This document shows, piece by piece, positions 29,264 through 37,626 of a stretch of 64,000 nt of DNA. Positions within the stretch are counted from its first letter, which is position 1, and each line of letters opens with the position of its first letter. Source of the DNA: Lichenihabitans psoromatis (GTDB lineage Bacteria; Pseudomonadota; Alphaproteobacteria; Rhizobiales; Beijerinckiaceae); the NCBI RefSeq assembly GCF_004323635.1, contig NZ_CP036516.1, forward strand, positions 62,001-126,000, given 5' to 3'. Under the pieces are notes generated by a model. That model had not been told where the DNA came from. It searched no databases and was given only the letters and a program-made list of their open reading frames with translations. The position numbers and the translations under genes were made by a program.

Positions 29264-31378
29264 CTATTCAGCTGCGAGGAGGTGGGAAGCGTCTCGCTCC
29301 TCGTCCTCGGATCGCTCTCCGTCGCCGGCCAGGAACTCCGGCAATGCCTCGGGCTCATCCTCGTTATGGTCGAATTCGTCTGTCACAAGTGGCTCGGAGG
29401 TCCGCAGCGGCTCGGGAAGCCAGCCACTCCCGGCAAGGAGACGTTCCGCTTCCGCTGCCATGTCGGCCTTCTTCAGGTGGTCGATCAGCTGCGCCGCGCC
29501 GTCGCCCTTTGCCTCGCGCACGGCTTCGAGAATGCGGGCCTTCGGAACCCGGCCGAGATAGGTGTCGACCGTCGGCGCCCATCCTGCCGCGGCCATATCG
29601 AGCGAGACCGCCTTGGCCAGATGATTGGCGTGCGCCTGCCGTTCCTTGTTCCGGTTCCACGGTTCGTGCACGGCGTTGATCGAGAGCGACGCACAATGCG
29701 CGAACAGGGCCTGCCGGTCGTCATCGCCCATGTCGGCCAGGGCGGACCACAGGTCGACCGAACTCGACGGAAGTCGCTCCTGCCATGCCGCATGACGCTC
29801 GGAGATCCGCTTCGCGCATGCCGTGTCCTTGAGGCCGGGCGCCTGTGCCGAGAACGCCGTGGTCTTGGCGCTGATCTCGAGGCAGGTGTCGTGCGCGAGC
29901 CGCCCGAAGGCATTGAGCGCGAGCGCGTGCAGGACGGCGAGGAAGGCCGTTTCGAAAACGCACCCGACAGCGTCTCGGAGCGCGACGGTGCGATGCGCGG
30001 TCAGCTCGATGACCAGACGTTCGGACAGCGGGCGGATCGTCTCCTCTTCGTCCTCCGCTGACGACGGTCCCTGGTGATCAGGCTCGCCGCCGATCATGAT
30101 GACGGCGCGTTGCACCACGCCATAAACGCGTCCCCCGACGTCGGACGGCGCGGATCCCTCGACCGCGCTCGCTGAGGGGTGATCCACCGCGGGTTCGTCT
30201 TCGGGCCGGACGAAGCCGCGCTCGATCTCCAGCGACCCGTTGGCGTCGAGGCTGACGAACACTCCGGCACGCCCGATCTCGGCTGCGTCGAACCGCAAGG
30301 GTCGATTGTCGAAGGCCGCGATGGCGGTCTCCAACTCGCCGAGACGCTCGTCGACCTCCTCCGGCAGTTCGTCGGCGCTGTCATACTGCTCGTTCAGCGC
30401 GTCGAATTCCGCCTTCAGCACCTGATACGCCGCCTCTTCATCTGCGCTTCGATCGAGCGGCTCACCCCGCAGGCGCCGGAACCCATTGGTATGGCCGTAC
30501 TTGAAGTCGAGCGCAGCCGAGACCCAGAGCCAGCCTTCACCGGCGATCGCCTGGGCCTCGATCTTCAGCTTTTCGTCGACCAGTCGCTCGAGCAGCGCCG
30601 GATCCTGCAGCCAGCCACCCCGGTCGTCGGTGAAGAGGTCGCGCATCACGATGCCGCCGGCCGCCTCATAGGCGGCGATTCCCACGAACTGGGCGCGACG
30701 GTCGTCGACCCGCACAGCGCTCTCGGTAAGCAGGCGACGGATATAGTAGGCTTCCTTGTTGTAGGAGCGGGACAGGCCCTCCCAGACCTGCTCCTGTCGG
30801 GCATGATCGCCCGAGACGCTGAAGGCTGTTAGCTGGTCGAGCGTCATGCCTTCATCCGCATAGACCGCCAGGAGCTTCTCCGACACCGTCGTCAGCCGGA
30901 GCCGCTGCTTGACGACATTGACCGACACGAAGAAGCGGGCCGCGATCTCCTCCTCTGACAGGCCCTGATCCACCAGCGTCTTGAAGCTGCGGTACTGGTC
31001 GAGAGGATGCAGCGCCTGGCGCTGCACGTTCTCGGCGAGCGAGTCCTCCTCGGCCGACACGCCGTCCCCGCCGTTTCGCACAACACACGGGACCATCGCG
31101 GTCTTGGCGAGCCGCTTCTGCTTCACCAGCAGCTCGAGCGCCCGGAACCGTCGTCCGCCGGCCGGCACCTCGAACACGCCGGTCTCGACGCCATCGGCGC
31201 CGACGATGGGCCGGACGCTGAGGCTCTGCAGCAGGGTCCGCCTCGCGATATCCTCGGCAAGTTCCTCGATCGTCACGCCGGTCTTGATGCGCCGGACGTT
31301 CGACTGGCTGAGGACGAGCTTATTGAAGGGAATGTCCCGCGCGCCGCTGAGGACAAGCTTGGGCTGGGTGGTTGGCAT
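29264..31378 (-). CDS. Large ParB/RepB-like nuclease-domain protein
   Basis: The 704-residue protein has an N-terminal ParB domain (FNKLVLSQSNVRRIKTGVTI, then VFEVPAGGRRFRALELL and CVVRNGGD with SLAENVQRQALHPLDQ) and a helix-turn-helix (SEEEIAARFFVSVNVVKQRL). A long C-terminal region of about 450 residues is of unknown fold. Classical plasmid ParB proteins are about 300 residues, and this element already has RepB. So this protein belongs to the long ParB-like group found with strawberry-notch helicases and ArdC on conjugative elements. A role in gene control or DNA establishment in the recipient is inferred. The start ATG 31378 has GGAG 8 nt upstream, within the structured leader. Confidence 0.85.
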   Translation of the reverse strand: MPTTQPKLVLSGARDIPFNKLVLSQSNVRRIKTGVTIEELAEDIARRTLLQSLSVRPIVGADGVETGVFEVPAGGRRFRALELLVKQKRLAKTAMVPCVVRNGGDGVSAEEDSLAENVQRQALHPLDQYRSFKTLVDQGLSEEEIAARFFVSVNVVKQRLRLTTVSEKLLAVYADEGMTLDQLTAFSVSGDHARQEQVWEGLSRSYNKEAYYIRRLLTESAVRVDDRRAQFVGIAAYEAAGGIVMRDLFTDDRGGWLQDPALLERLVDEKLKIEAQAIAGEGWLWVSAALDFKYGHTNGFRRLRGEPLDRSADEEAAYQVLKAEFDALNEQYDSADELPEEVDERLGELETAIAAFDNRPLRFDAAEIGRAGVFVSLDANGSLEIERGFVRPEDEPAVDHPSASAVEGSAPSDVGGRVYGVVQRAVIMIGGEPDHQGPSSAEDEEETIRPLSERLVIELTAHRTVALRDAVGCVFETAFLAVLHALALNAFGRLAHDTCLEISAKTTAFSAQAPGLKDTACAKRISERHAAWQERLPSSSVDLWSALADMGDDDRQALFAHCASLSINAVHEPWNRNKERQAHANHLAKAVSLDMAAAGWAPTVDTYLGRVPKARILEAVREAKGDGAAQLIDHLKKADMAAEAERLLAGSGWLPEPLRTSEPLVTDEFDHNEDEPEALPEFLAGDGERSEDEERDASHLLAAE

Positions 31379-31478
31379 GTGAGCATCTCCGTGACGGATC
31401 GGCCGAGAGCCTCTCTCCCGACCTCCTTCCGTCACGCAGTGACCGGCCCCTCTCTCCCTCTCATTCCGGCGCCGATCT
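31379..31478 (-). promoter_or_regulatory. Structured 5' leader of the ParB-like gene
   Basis: Just before the start codon the minus strand carries GTGACGG paired with CCGTCAC (31435-31429 with 31397-31391). These enclose the inner hairpin CGGGAG-AGAGG-CTCTCG (31420-31404). GGAG, the ribosome site, follows the outer stem directly. The same layout, with compatible base changes, stands before ardC at 34260-34305. Upstream the strand is purine-rich (GAGAGGGAGAGAGG). The rest of the gap to 31767 shows no gene. Confidence 0.6.
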
Positions 31479-31767
31479 CCCGCGCCGAAGCTCTGGCGAG
31501 ACGCCTCGCGACGCGATATCACTGCTGCGGGGCGGTACGCGCTGCCCTGGGGCGTGGAAACCTCGAGCTTACCGGTTTGGTGCCGGCCGTTACGGCACCT
31601 TTCTCCTAGACCTTCTGGTCGGGGAGCCTGCGACGTATGTCCAGGCGCCCCGGTGCTAAAGGTCGTAGGAGCCGGGTAAGCTCGGTTTTCCAACTCCCCG
31701 ACTACGGGTGGTCTAGGCTTGTTTGCGGGGGCGCACCGCAGACACAAGCCTCAAGGGAAACGGGTCG

Positions 31768-32013
31768 ATGGCCGACCCCGCCGACAAAGCGGACGCTCTC
31801 GAAGTTCGAACGATCGCGGCGCACCTTGCCTATATCGATGCGCTGACCGCATGGGAGCGCTTAGTCGAGGCGAGCGAGGCGGAGACCGGCGTCGAGCACG
31901 AGCGAGCGTGCGCCGACGCAGAAGCGCGGAAAGAAGAGCGCCGGGTCGCGTTTCGGGATCTGCTCGACGAGCTCGGATACCTGCCGAGCTTGAACGGGTC
32001 CTCGATCCCCTGA
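31768..32013 (+). CDS. Small charged hypothetical protein
   Basis: An 81-residue protein starting MADPADKADALEV. It is mainly helical and rich in Glu, Arg and Ala (AYIDALTAWERLVEASEAET, then EARKEERRVAFRDLLDELGY). GGGAAA lies just ahead of ATG 31768. No family is recognised. Composition suggests a coiled helix pair rather than an enzyme. It is oriented away from the ParB-like gene and is followed by a 223-bp gap before the vapBC pair. Confidence 0.55.
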   Translation: MADPADKADALEVRTIAAHLAYIDALTAWERLVEASEAETGVEHERACADAEARKEERRVAFRDLLDELGYLPSLNGSSIP

Positions 32014-32182
32014 AGGGCCGCAGATGCCGAGCCAACACTACGGCAGACCCGGAATGTCCGGAGCGGCGCCGCCTTCTCAGACGGTTTAGTCCGCATATAA
32101 CCCGAAACCGGGAAGGCCTTATAGCCAACCTCACTAGGGTTCGAATTGCCAAAGCTACGATCGGCGCTGCGGGCGCGGCAGC

Positions 32183-32223
32183 TTGAACGGAGCGTCTTAG
32201 ACATATACACTCGGCATATACAC
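32183..32223 (+). promoter_or_regulatory. Promoter with direct-repeat operator upstream of the second vapBC pair
   Basis: TTGAAC at 32183 and AT-rich -10 candidates overlap two copies of CATATACAC at 32202-32210 and 32215-32223, 13 bp apart start to start. Repeats at this spacing over a promoter fit autoregulation by the antitoxin. Confidence 0.5.
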
Positions 32224-32236
32224 AGGAGCTACAACA

Positions 32237-32488
32237 ATGCCGGATGCAGCGCCTCGACCCCGCCAGGTCCGACTCTTTCGCAACAATCGGAGCCAGGCCA
32301 TACGCATCCCTGTCGAGTTCGAGCTGCCGGGCACCGAAGCCGTCATCAGTCGCGATGGCGACCGGCTCATCATCGCGCCCGTGCACCAGAGCAAGCTCTT
32401 GGACCTTCTCGCCGGCTGGCAGCCGCTCGATGACGAATTTCCCGATGTCGATGCAGGCTTACCGCCGCTTCGCGACGTGACGCTGTGA
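32237..32488 (+). CDS. vapB: VapB-type antitoxin with AbrB/SpoVT fold
   Basis: The 83-residue protein starts with the swapped-hairpin DNA-binding domain RQVRLFRNNRSQAIRIPVEF followed by VISRDGDRLIIAPVH, and has an acidic tail that would bind the toxin. This is the AbrB-like class of VapB, unlike the ribbon-helix-helix VapB at 22023, so the two systems have separate origins. ACAGGAGC gives a good ribosome site. Its stop overlaps the vapC start. Confidence 0.85.
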   Translation: MPDAAPRPRQVRLFRNNRSQAIRIPVEFELPGTEAVISRDGDRLIIAPVHQSKLLDLLAGWQPLDDEFPDVDAGLPPLRDVTL

Positions 32489-32889
32489 CCCTCTACATGC
32501 TGGACACCAACATCGTGTCCGACATGATGCGCAACCCTCGGGGCAAGGTCGCGGACCACATTGCCAGGGTGGGCGAAGAGAACCTCTGCATCAGCATCAT
32601 CACGGCGGCGGAGCTGCGGTATGGGGCGGCGAAAAGCGGATCGAGCCGCATTCTGGAGAGGGTCGAAGCCATCCTGGCGCGGGTTCCGGTCCTGCCTCTG
32701 GCACCGCCGGCGGATGCGCATTACGGCGGCATTCGTGCCGAGCTCGAAGCCGCGGGCCGTCCGATCGGACCCAACGACCTTTTGATCGCGGCTCATGCCA
32801 CCGCGCTGGGCGCCATCATGATCACGGCGAACGTCGCCGAGTTTCGGCGCGTGCGAGGCCTCGAAGTCCGGGACTGGACGGCCGATTAG
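32485..32889 (+). CDS. vapC: VapC-type PIN-domain toxin
   Basis: A 134-residue PIN ribonuclease with MLDTNIVSDMMRNP (first Asp), SIITAAELRYGAAKS (Glu), GPNDLLIAAHATALGAIMIT (two acidic residues) and a final FRRVRGLEVRDWT strand, the full VapC/FitB pattern. GTG 32485 overlaps the antitoxin TGA. The catalytic set is complete, so the toxin should be active. The end of the gene overlaps the tail of a minus-strand frame by about 67 bp. Confidence 0.9.
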   Translation: MTLYMLDTNIVSDMMRNPRGKVADHIARVGEENLCISIITAAELRYGAAKSGSSRILERVEAILARVPVLPLAPPADAHYGGIRAELEAAGRPIGPNDLLIAAHATALGAIMITANVAEFRRVRGLEVRDWTAD

Positions 32890-33296
32890 CCATTGGGCTC
32901 AGCGGCCGAGGGCATCGCCAGGGTGGTCGCTCGGGATCGATACGCCCTCGCTCGATGCTTTCGATCAGATCGAGCAGATAGCTGGGATCCGCAGGGTAGG
33001 GGCAGGTGGCCCAGACCTCACGGATCCTGGTCTGTAACAAGCGGGGGAGGTCGGCGAGCCGCTTCCTCGCTCGGCGCCACGTCTGCGCCCGCGCCGATCG
33101 GGCCTGCAGCTGGGTGCGAAACCATTTGCTCGGCCCGGCGCGCCATCTCGGTGTCGGCGCTCGGCTGGGCATTGCCGATGATCGCCGCCAGCAGCGGATG
33201 CCGGTCTCGTTGATGTCGCTGGCTTCGCCGCAGGGCAGCACGCTTGCGAGGCGTATCCTCGAAGGCCGATACGCGCGGCCAGCGTCGGAAGCGCAT
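32822..33296 (-). pseudogene. Conserved-looking hypothetical gene downstream of ardC, frameshifted
   Basis: The ATG at 33296 overlaps the ardC stop (TGATG). The first frame reads MRFRRWPRVSAFEDTPRKRA and ARRAEQMVSHPA. A second frame, from about 33130 leftwards, reads RKRLADLPRLLQTRIREVWA and YPADPSYLLDLIESIERGRI. Together they would make one protein of about 130 residues, so a one-base shift has probably broken it. The function is unknown. The lesion lies close to the one in ardC, which hints at either local decay or a base-calling problem. Confidence 0.5.
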
Positions 33297-34248
33297 CACT
33301 CCACCTCCCGCGTCTCGTCGACCGCTTCCTCCTCCAAGGTTTCGGTGTCCGGCAGGAACGCTAGGAGGAAGTCGGCGGCCTTGGAGGCGGCGCTGGCAGC
33401 CCGCACGATCGCGCGGTTGTCTTCGCGGACGATGTCGAGCCACGCGCCGAGGTAGTCGGCATGGCGCACGGTCGGAACGATGCCGAGCGACGCGCAGACG
33501 AACGCGGCCGAAAGCTCGGCGACGCATTCCTCCACGAAGTACGGCTTCGAGCCGAACGATCCGCTCTGGTCCCGGGCAAGGCGAGTGCTCGCGCCACTCC
33601 AGTGCGAGAGTTCGTGCGCCATCGTTCTTGCGAAATTGATGGGCACGAGGAACGCGTCCGGTCGCGGCACCTGAACATAGTCGTGCGTCACACTGTAGAA
33701 TGCCTTGCCGCCGCCGATCTTCACCACGGCGCCGCTGGCCTTCACGAGAACGTCGATTGCCGGGGGACCAGATTGTCCGGCACCGGGGGGAGCGATGCGA
33801 CCAGCGAATCCGGCACCCCGTCGCACTGGTCCGCATTGAAGACGGTGAAGCGTTTCAGGAAAGGAATGGCACCGCGCGGCTCGCCTTGGCTCACGGCTCC
33901 AGGCTGATGGTCGCCTGGGGTGAACCGGCTGGCGTAGACCACCGTGGTGCCGCGCTCTCCCTTCCGCACGCTGCCGCCCAAGGCCTGGGCCTGACGAAAC
34001 GTGAGCCAGTTCTGCGTTCTGAACCCATGCTGGATCACGGTATCCCAGAGGATCAGGATGTTGATACCGGAATACCGCCGTCCAGTGAGGGCGTTCTTCG
34101 GCATGGCCAGGGGCGCGTTCGCTGCAGCCCAGGGCTGGACCCAAGGAACGCGGCCGGCCTCCAACTCCGCTATGATGCGGTCCGTGATCTCCTGGTACAG
34201 CGACGCCCGGCTCGGGGCAGAGCGGGTGCGTGTGGCGGCTCGGTTCAT
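33296..34248 (-). pseudogene. ardC: ArdC-like antirestriction protein, frameshifted
   Basis: The first frame from ATG 34248 encodes the ssDNA-binding domain (SLYQEITDRIIAELEAGRVP, NALTGRRYSGINILIL and VVYASRFTP, ending near FTVFNADQCDGVPD). A second frame encodes the zincin metalloprotease-like domain with MAHELSHWSGA (the HExxH-type site reads HELSH) and YFVEECVAELSAAFVC. The frames change around a run of six C near 33785. ArdC proteins protect incoming plasmid DNA from restriction in the recipient. A single-base change in a homopolymer could be a real mutation, phase variation or a sequencing error. The gene carries the same structured leader as the ParB-like gene. Confidence 0.75.
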
Positions 34249-34336
34249 GGCGGAACTCCGCGACCGGCCGGCCGCGAGCCTCTCTCGCGATCCTCGACCC
34301 GTCACGGCCAGCCAGGCCGCCCTCTCACTCTCCTAA
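34249..34336 (-). promoter_or_regulatory. Structured 5' leader of ardC
   Basis: On the minus strand GUGAC (34305-34301) pairs with GUCGC (34264-34260) around the hairpin CGCGAG-AGAGG-CTCGCG (34289-34273). The GGAG ribosome site and ATG 34248 follow. The loop AGAGG is identical to that of the ParB-like leader, while stem bases differ in ways that keep pairing. The gap from 34337 to the antitoxin promoter shows no gene. Confidence 0.6.
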
Positions 34337-34547
34337 AGGCAGCATGCGCCCTCCGTTTCGGCGAGGAGGATCGCGCGACCGATCGTGACCGAAGGCGGAG
34401 ACCTGGAGGGGCTTCGGGCAGCAGGCTGTCCTGCGGAGTAGAGCGGGGTCCGGGTACCGGACGCGCCATGAAACTCACCGCGATGGGACACCACGTTGAG
34501 AATTGGGATCAAGCCCCGGCACCCAGCGACCTCCCACAGCAGGGAAC

Positions 34548-34575
34548 TTGCACGAACGGTTCTGTCCCGTATATT
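34548..34575 (+). promoter_or_regulatory. Promoter of the Xre-RES pair
   Basis: TTGCAC (34548-34553), 16-bp spacer, TATATT (34570-34575), 28 bp before the antitoxin ATG. Near-consensus elements in GC-rich DNA. Confidence 0.6.
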
Positions 34576-34602
34576 GACTGTAATCGAGGCGGGGATCAGG
34601 AC

Positions 34603-35037
34603 ATGGCGGCGATCAAGCTCAAACCCGTAAAGGGGTCGGCCATTCGATCGGATACGTTGGGCCCACCGCAAGAGCAACGTGAAGCCCACTTCGTCACGAG
34701 CTTCATGGACAAGGGGATCGTCGACGTTGATCGCGTCGCGGAGGCGTTCCGGATGTCCAAGGGCCAGCTCGCTGAAACCGCCGGGCTTGGCATCGCGTCG
34801 GTCTCGAAGGCGAACCGGCGCGTGGCGCCCAAGGCGCAGACCCGTGTCACTGAAATGCTCGAGATCATCAGCCGGGTGCGCGACTGGTCGGGTGGCGAAG
34901 CACAGGCGATGGCCTGGTACCGCTCGCAGCCCATTCCCGCGCTCGACGGCCGCACGCCCGAGGCACTGGTGAAAGCCGGCCGCGCCAGTGCCGTAAGGGA
35001 ATACCTCGACCATTTCGCCCTTGGCGGATTTGCTTGA
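34603..35037 (+). CDS. Xre/MbcA/ParS-type antitoxin of a RES toxin system
   Basis: The 144-residue antitoxin has an N-terminal Xre-like helix-turn-helix (VDRVAEAFRMSKGQLAETAG then IASVSKANRRVAPKAQTRVT). The C-terminal MbcA/DUF2384 domain (MAWYRSQPIPALDGRTPEAL then AGRASAVREYLDHFALGGFA) blocks the toxin active site. ATG 34603 is preceded by AGGAC, and the frame further left is not coding. Its stop overlaps the TTG start of the toxin. Autoregulation through the nearby promoter is expected for the family. Confidence 0.9.
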   Translation: MAAIKLKPVKGSAIRSDTLGPPQEQREAHFVTSFMDKGIVDVDRVAEAFRMSKGQLAETAGLGIASVSKANRRVAPKAQTRVTEMLEIISRVRDWSGGEAQAMAWYRSQPIPALDGRTPEALVKAGRASAVREYLDHFALGGFA

Positions 35038-35567
35038 GATTTGTCGGCCGCTGCTATCGTGCCCATGATCCGGCCTGGTCGTTCTCGCCGCTTTCAGGTG
35101 CGGGTGCAGCAGCGACAGGCGGCCGGTTCAACCGCAAGGGGGAGGCCACGCTCTATCTGTCGCTGGACGTGATGACGTCGTTCGGCGAATGCACCCAGGG
35201 CTTCACCAATCGCCTCCAGCCATTGAGCATGTGCGAGTACGACGTCGACTGTGAGGGTATCGCCGATCTTCGCGACGATGCGGCGCGGGCCGCGCACGGT
35301 GTCACGCGCGATGAACTGTCCTGCTCCTGGCTCACCTTCCAGCTCGCGGGAAAGGCTGCGCCCTCCTGGCTGGCCATCGATCGTCTCAGGCCTGCGGGTC
35401 ACACCGGTATTCTGGTCCCGAGCTTCGTGCCGGGAGCCACGGAGGCGAACATCAACCTCGTCCTCTGGCGCTGGGGGCCAGATCTCCCGCATAAAGTCGA
35501 CGTCTTCGATCCGACCGGCCGACTGCCCAAAAACCAGATCTCCTGGCCCGCGGCAATCCGCCGATGA
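35034..35567 (+). CDS. RES-domain NAD+-degrading toxin
   Basis: RES toxins deplete NAD+ and stop growth. The 177-residue product carries the family's Arg-Glu-Ser landmarks: CYRAHDPAWSFSPLSGAGAA with GGRFNRKGEATLYLSLDV, SFGECTQG, then LAIDRLRPAGHTGILVPSF and a late INLVLWRWG. The start TTG 35034 overlaps the antitoxin TGA, giving tight coupling. The length is normal. A second RES gene, from a different subgroup, is at the right edge of the window. Confidence 0.9.
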   Translation: MRFVGRCYRAHDPAWSFSPLSGAGAAATGGRFNRKGEATLYLSLDVMTSFGECTQGFTNRLQPLSMCEYDVDCEGIADLRDDAARAAHGVTRDELSCSWLTFQLAGKAAPSWLAIDRLRPAGHTGILVPSFVPGATEANINLVLWRWGPDLPHKVDVFDPTGRLPKNQISWPAAIRR

Positions 35568-36370
35568 CGCTCCGTCGCTGGGGCGACGCCGCAAAGTGGA
35601 ACTGCCGGGGCTGCTACGCCGAGGGAGCAGGGGAGGGCATACGCAGAGGCGTCGACCTGCAGGGTGTCGATGATGCTCGTCGTTCGCTGAAGGCGGATGA
35701 CCGCCGGTTCCATACCAGCCCCTATGCGAATCCAGGCTGGATCAGATCCATCGCAACGCGCTGAAGGCCCGGGTCTGACCCACTCCACGAGCGCCTGGTC
35801 GCCCGGCCCGACGAGCATCATCTCGGCCTGGTCACGACAGTTGCGGTGCCATGCAGATAAATTGTTCCTGCCAGCGTCATTATCGTGCATCTTCTTCTGC
35901 GTCTGCAATCAGGGTGACAGCCGTCAGGTAGCCGCAGCCTCGCCGGAAGCGGTCGGCGGCGGGACCGTCGTCCACCGGCAACGCCTGAGGAGCTGCCTCG
36001 CCACCACTGTTTGACTCTCGGTGGCGCATGATTGCGCCCGCGATCCCCATCGTCCGGATCTGGCGGACGACGGTTGACAACCACCGCAACCTTGTCGCCC
36101 GTGCGCAGGGACCCGGAGGGTGGCGAAAGCCGGTCGGCGCGTAGAGATGGTCGGCCTCGCGCACCCATTCGAGATCACCGAAACGCGTACAATCCGCTCC
36201 GAGCGGAAGTTCGAGGCCAACCACGTCTCCAGCGCGGCTAGATCGGCTGTCATCGGCACCTTTCGTCACGGAGGCCAGGTCGATCAGGATCGTCTGGCCA
36301 GTTCTGACCCGAACATTCTCACCGTCCTCAAAACCGTTCGGCAGCCTTCTTCAACACCCTGCTAGTCTTA
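35568..36370. other. Interval with decayed reading frames only
   Basis: No intact gene is convincing. On the minus strand from ATG 36253 a frame begins MTADLAALETWLASNFRSER. A second frame continues EWVREADHLYAPTGFRHPPG and a third LRTGDKVAVVVNRRPPDP, which suggests one protein broken by two frameshifts. A plus-strand frame at 35564-35764 overlaps the RES stop but has no family features. I could not name either. Confidence 0.35.
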
Positions 36371-36375
36371 CTGCG

Positions 36376-37598
36376 TCATAAAACGAGCTGACGGTTTGTT
36401 TTGAGTTGATTGCAGCACGGACATCGGGAGAGACGTTGGACGAGGGCGTGGGTGAGCCGCCGCCGCATGGTCGTAATGGAGGTGGGCACGTGACGCTCGG
36501 GCCGAACCGGCGGAGCCGCGGGGTCGGCGATGACTGGGAAGGTAAGGCGTCGGGCCGCCCCTGGGGCGAGCTGAAGCTGAGGGGGGAATCGTCCCTTGAA
36601 GGGTGATGAGGAATCCATAGGCTGCGATGCAGAGGCTTGCGTGATGGTGGAAGCCGCGCCATCCGCGCCCCTCGTAATGGCCTAAGCCAAGTTCTTGCTT
36701 GAGATCCTGATAGTCGCGTTCGATCCGCCAACGCAACTTAGCTGTTTTGACCAAGTCTTCGATCGAGGTCTCTGGTGGCATGGTCGAGAGCCAATACTTG
36801 ATTGGCTCGGCCGCATCCTCCGGCCATTCGATCATCAACCACTCCATAGCGCGCGGCTCGGAACGATTATAGTCCCTGGAGGCGGGTCGGAGGCGGACAG
36901 CAGCGAAGCGGGACGCGAGATCGACGTTGGTCCCTTCGCGCCACGTCATGCTCTGCCAAGCTTCGGTTGGGAGCTGTTCGGCCAACGCCCTGGCTGAGAC
37001 AGGCTTGTTGTCAGGGCTGCGGCGCAGCAAGGACGGCGGTCGGCCCTTTCCGCTCCAGGGTTTGGGAGGCAGCGGCTCTTCGCCGGGGCGCCACACACTG
37101 AGCGTCGGTTGCACCCCGACCACATAGGCGAGCCCCAGGGCGGACAGGCCGGCGCGGAAGCCGCCGTCCGCGCCGTAGCCGGCATCCGCCAGGATCACGC
37201 CGGGAGCCACACGCTGGGCCTGCGCCGCCGCGATCTGGTCGAGCGCGATCTGCGGCTTGGTCTGGAACACGACATCCGGCGGAACCTTGGCCTTGCGGCG
37301 CTGCTCGGGATCGTCAGCCCAGGCTTGCGGAAGATAGAGTCGGTAGGCGATCGGCAGGCTCGCGGCCTCGTTCGCCACCGACAGGCTCACCGCCACTTGG
37401 CAGTTGTCCTGTTTGCCGAGCTGACCGCAATACTGCCGCGCCACCCCGACCGAGTGGCGCCCCTTCTTGGGGAACCCCGTATCGTCGACGATCCAGGCCT
37501 TGATCGGCCCCTGTCGCTCGATGACCGGCAGCACGTGATCGCGGACCTGGGCCATCACCGCCATGTCCGACCAAGGTGCCTCCCCGACAAGGTGCTGA
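36376..37598 (-). pseudogene. IS701-family transposase, truncated and frameshifted
   Basis: The minus strand encodes most of an IS701-type DDE transposase: IVDDTGFPKKGRHSVGVARQ, YRLYLPQAWADDPEQRRKAK, ILADAGYGADGGFR, YVVGVQPTLSVW and WRIERDYQDLKQELGLGHYE with the final catalytic Glu. The first part (about 90 residues) is missing where the IS3 element begins at 37599. Near 36600 the frame shifts, and the normal C-terminus PERHVPTSITTMRRRLTHAL is found in another frame. It is inactive. Confidence 0.85.
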
Positions 37599-37626
37599 TG
37601 GTGCCCTGAATTGATGGACACGGGGG

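Noticed and set aside
29264..31378. Classical plasmid centromere-binding ParB
   Set aside because: It is more than twice as long as usual, has no ParA beside it, and the element already has RepB.
35399..35908. Minus-strand frame opposite the RES toxin
   Set aside because: It overlaps a well-supported gene and has no family features.
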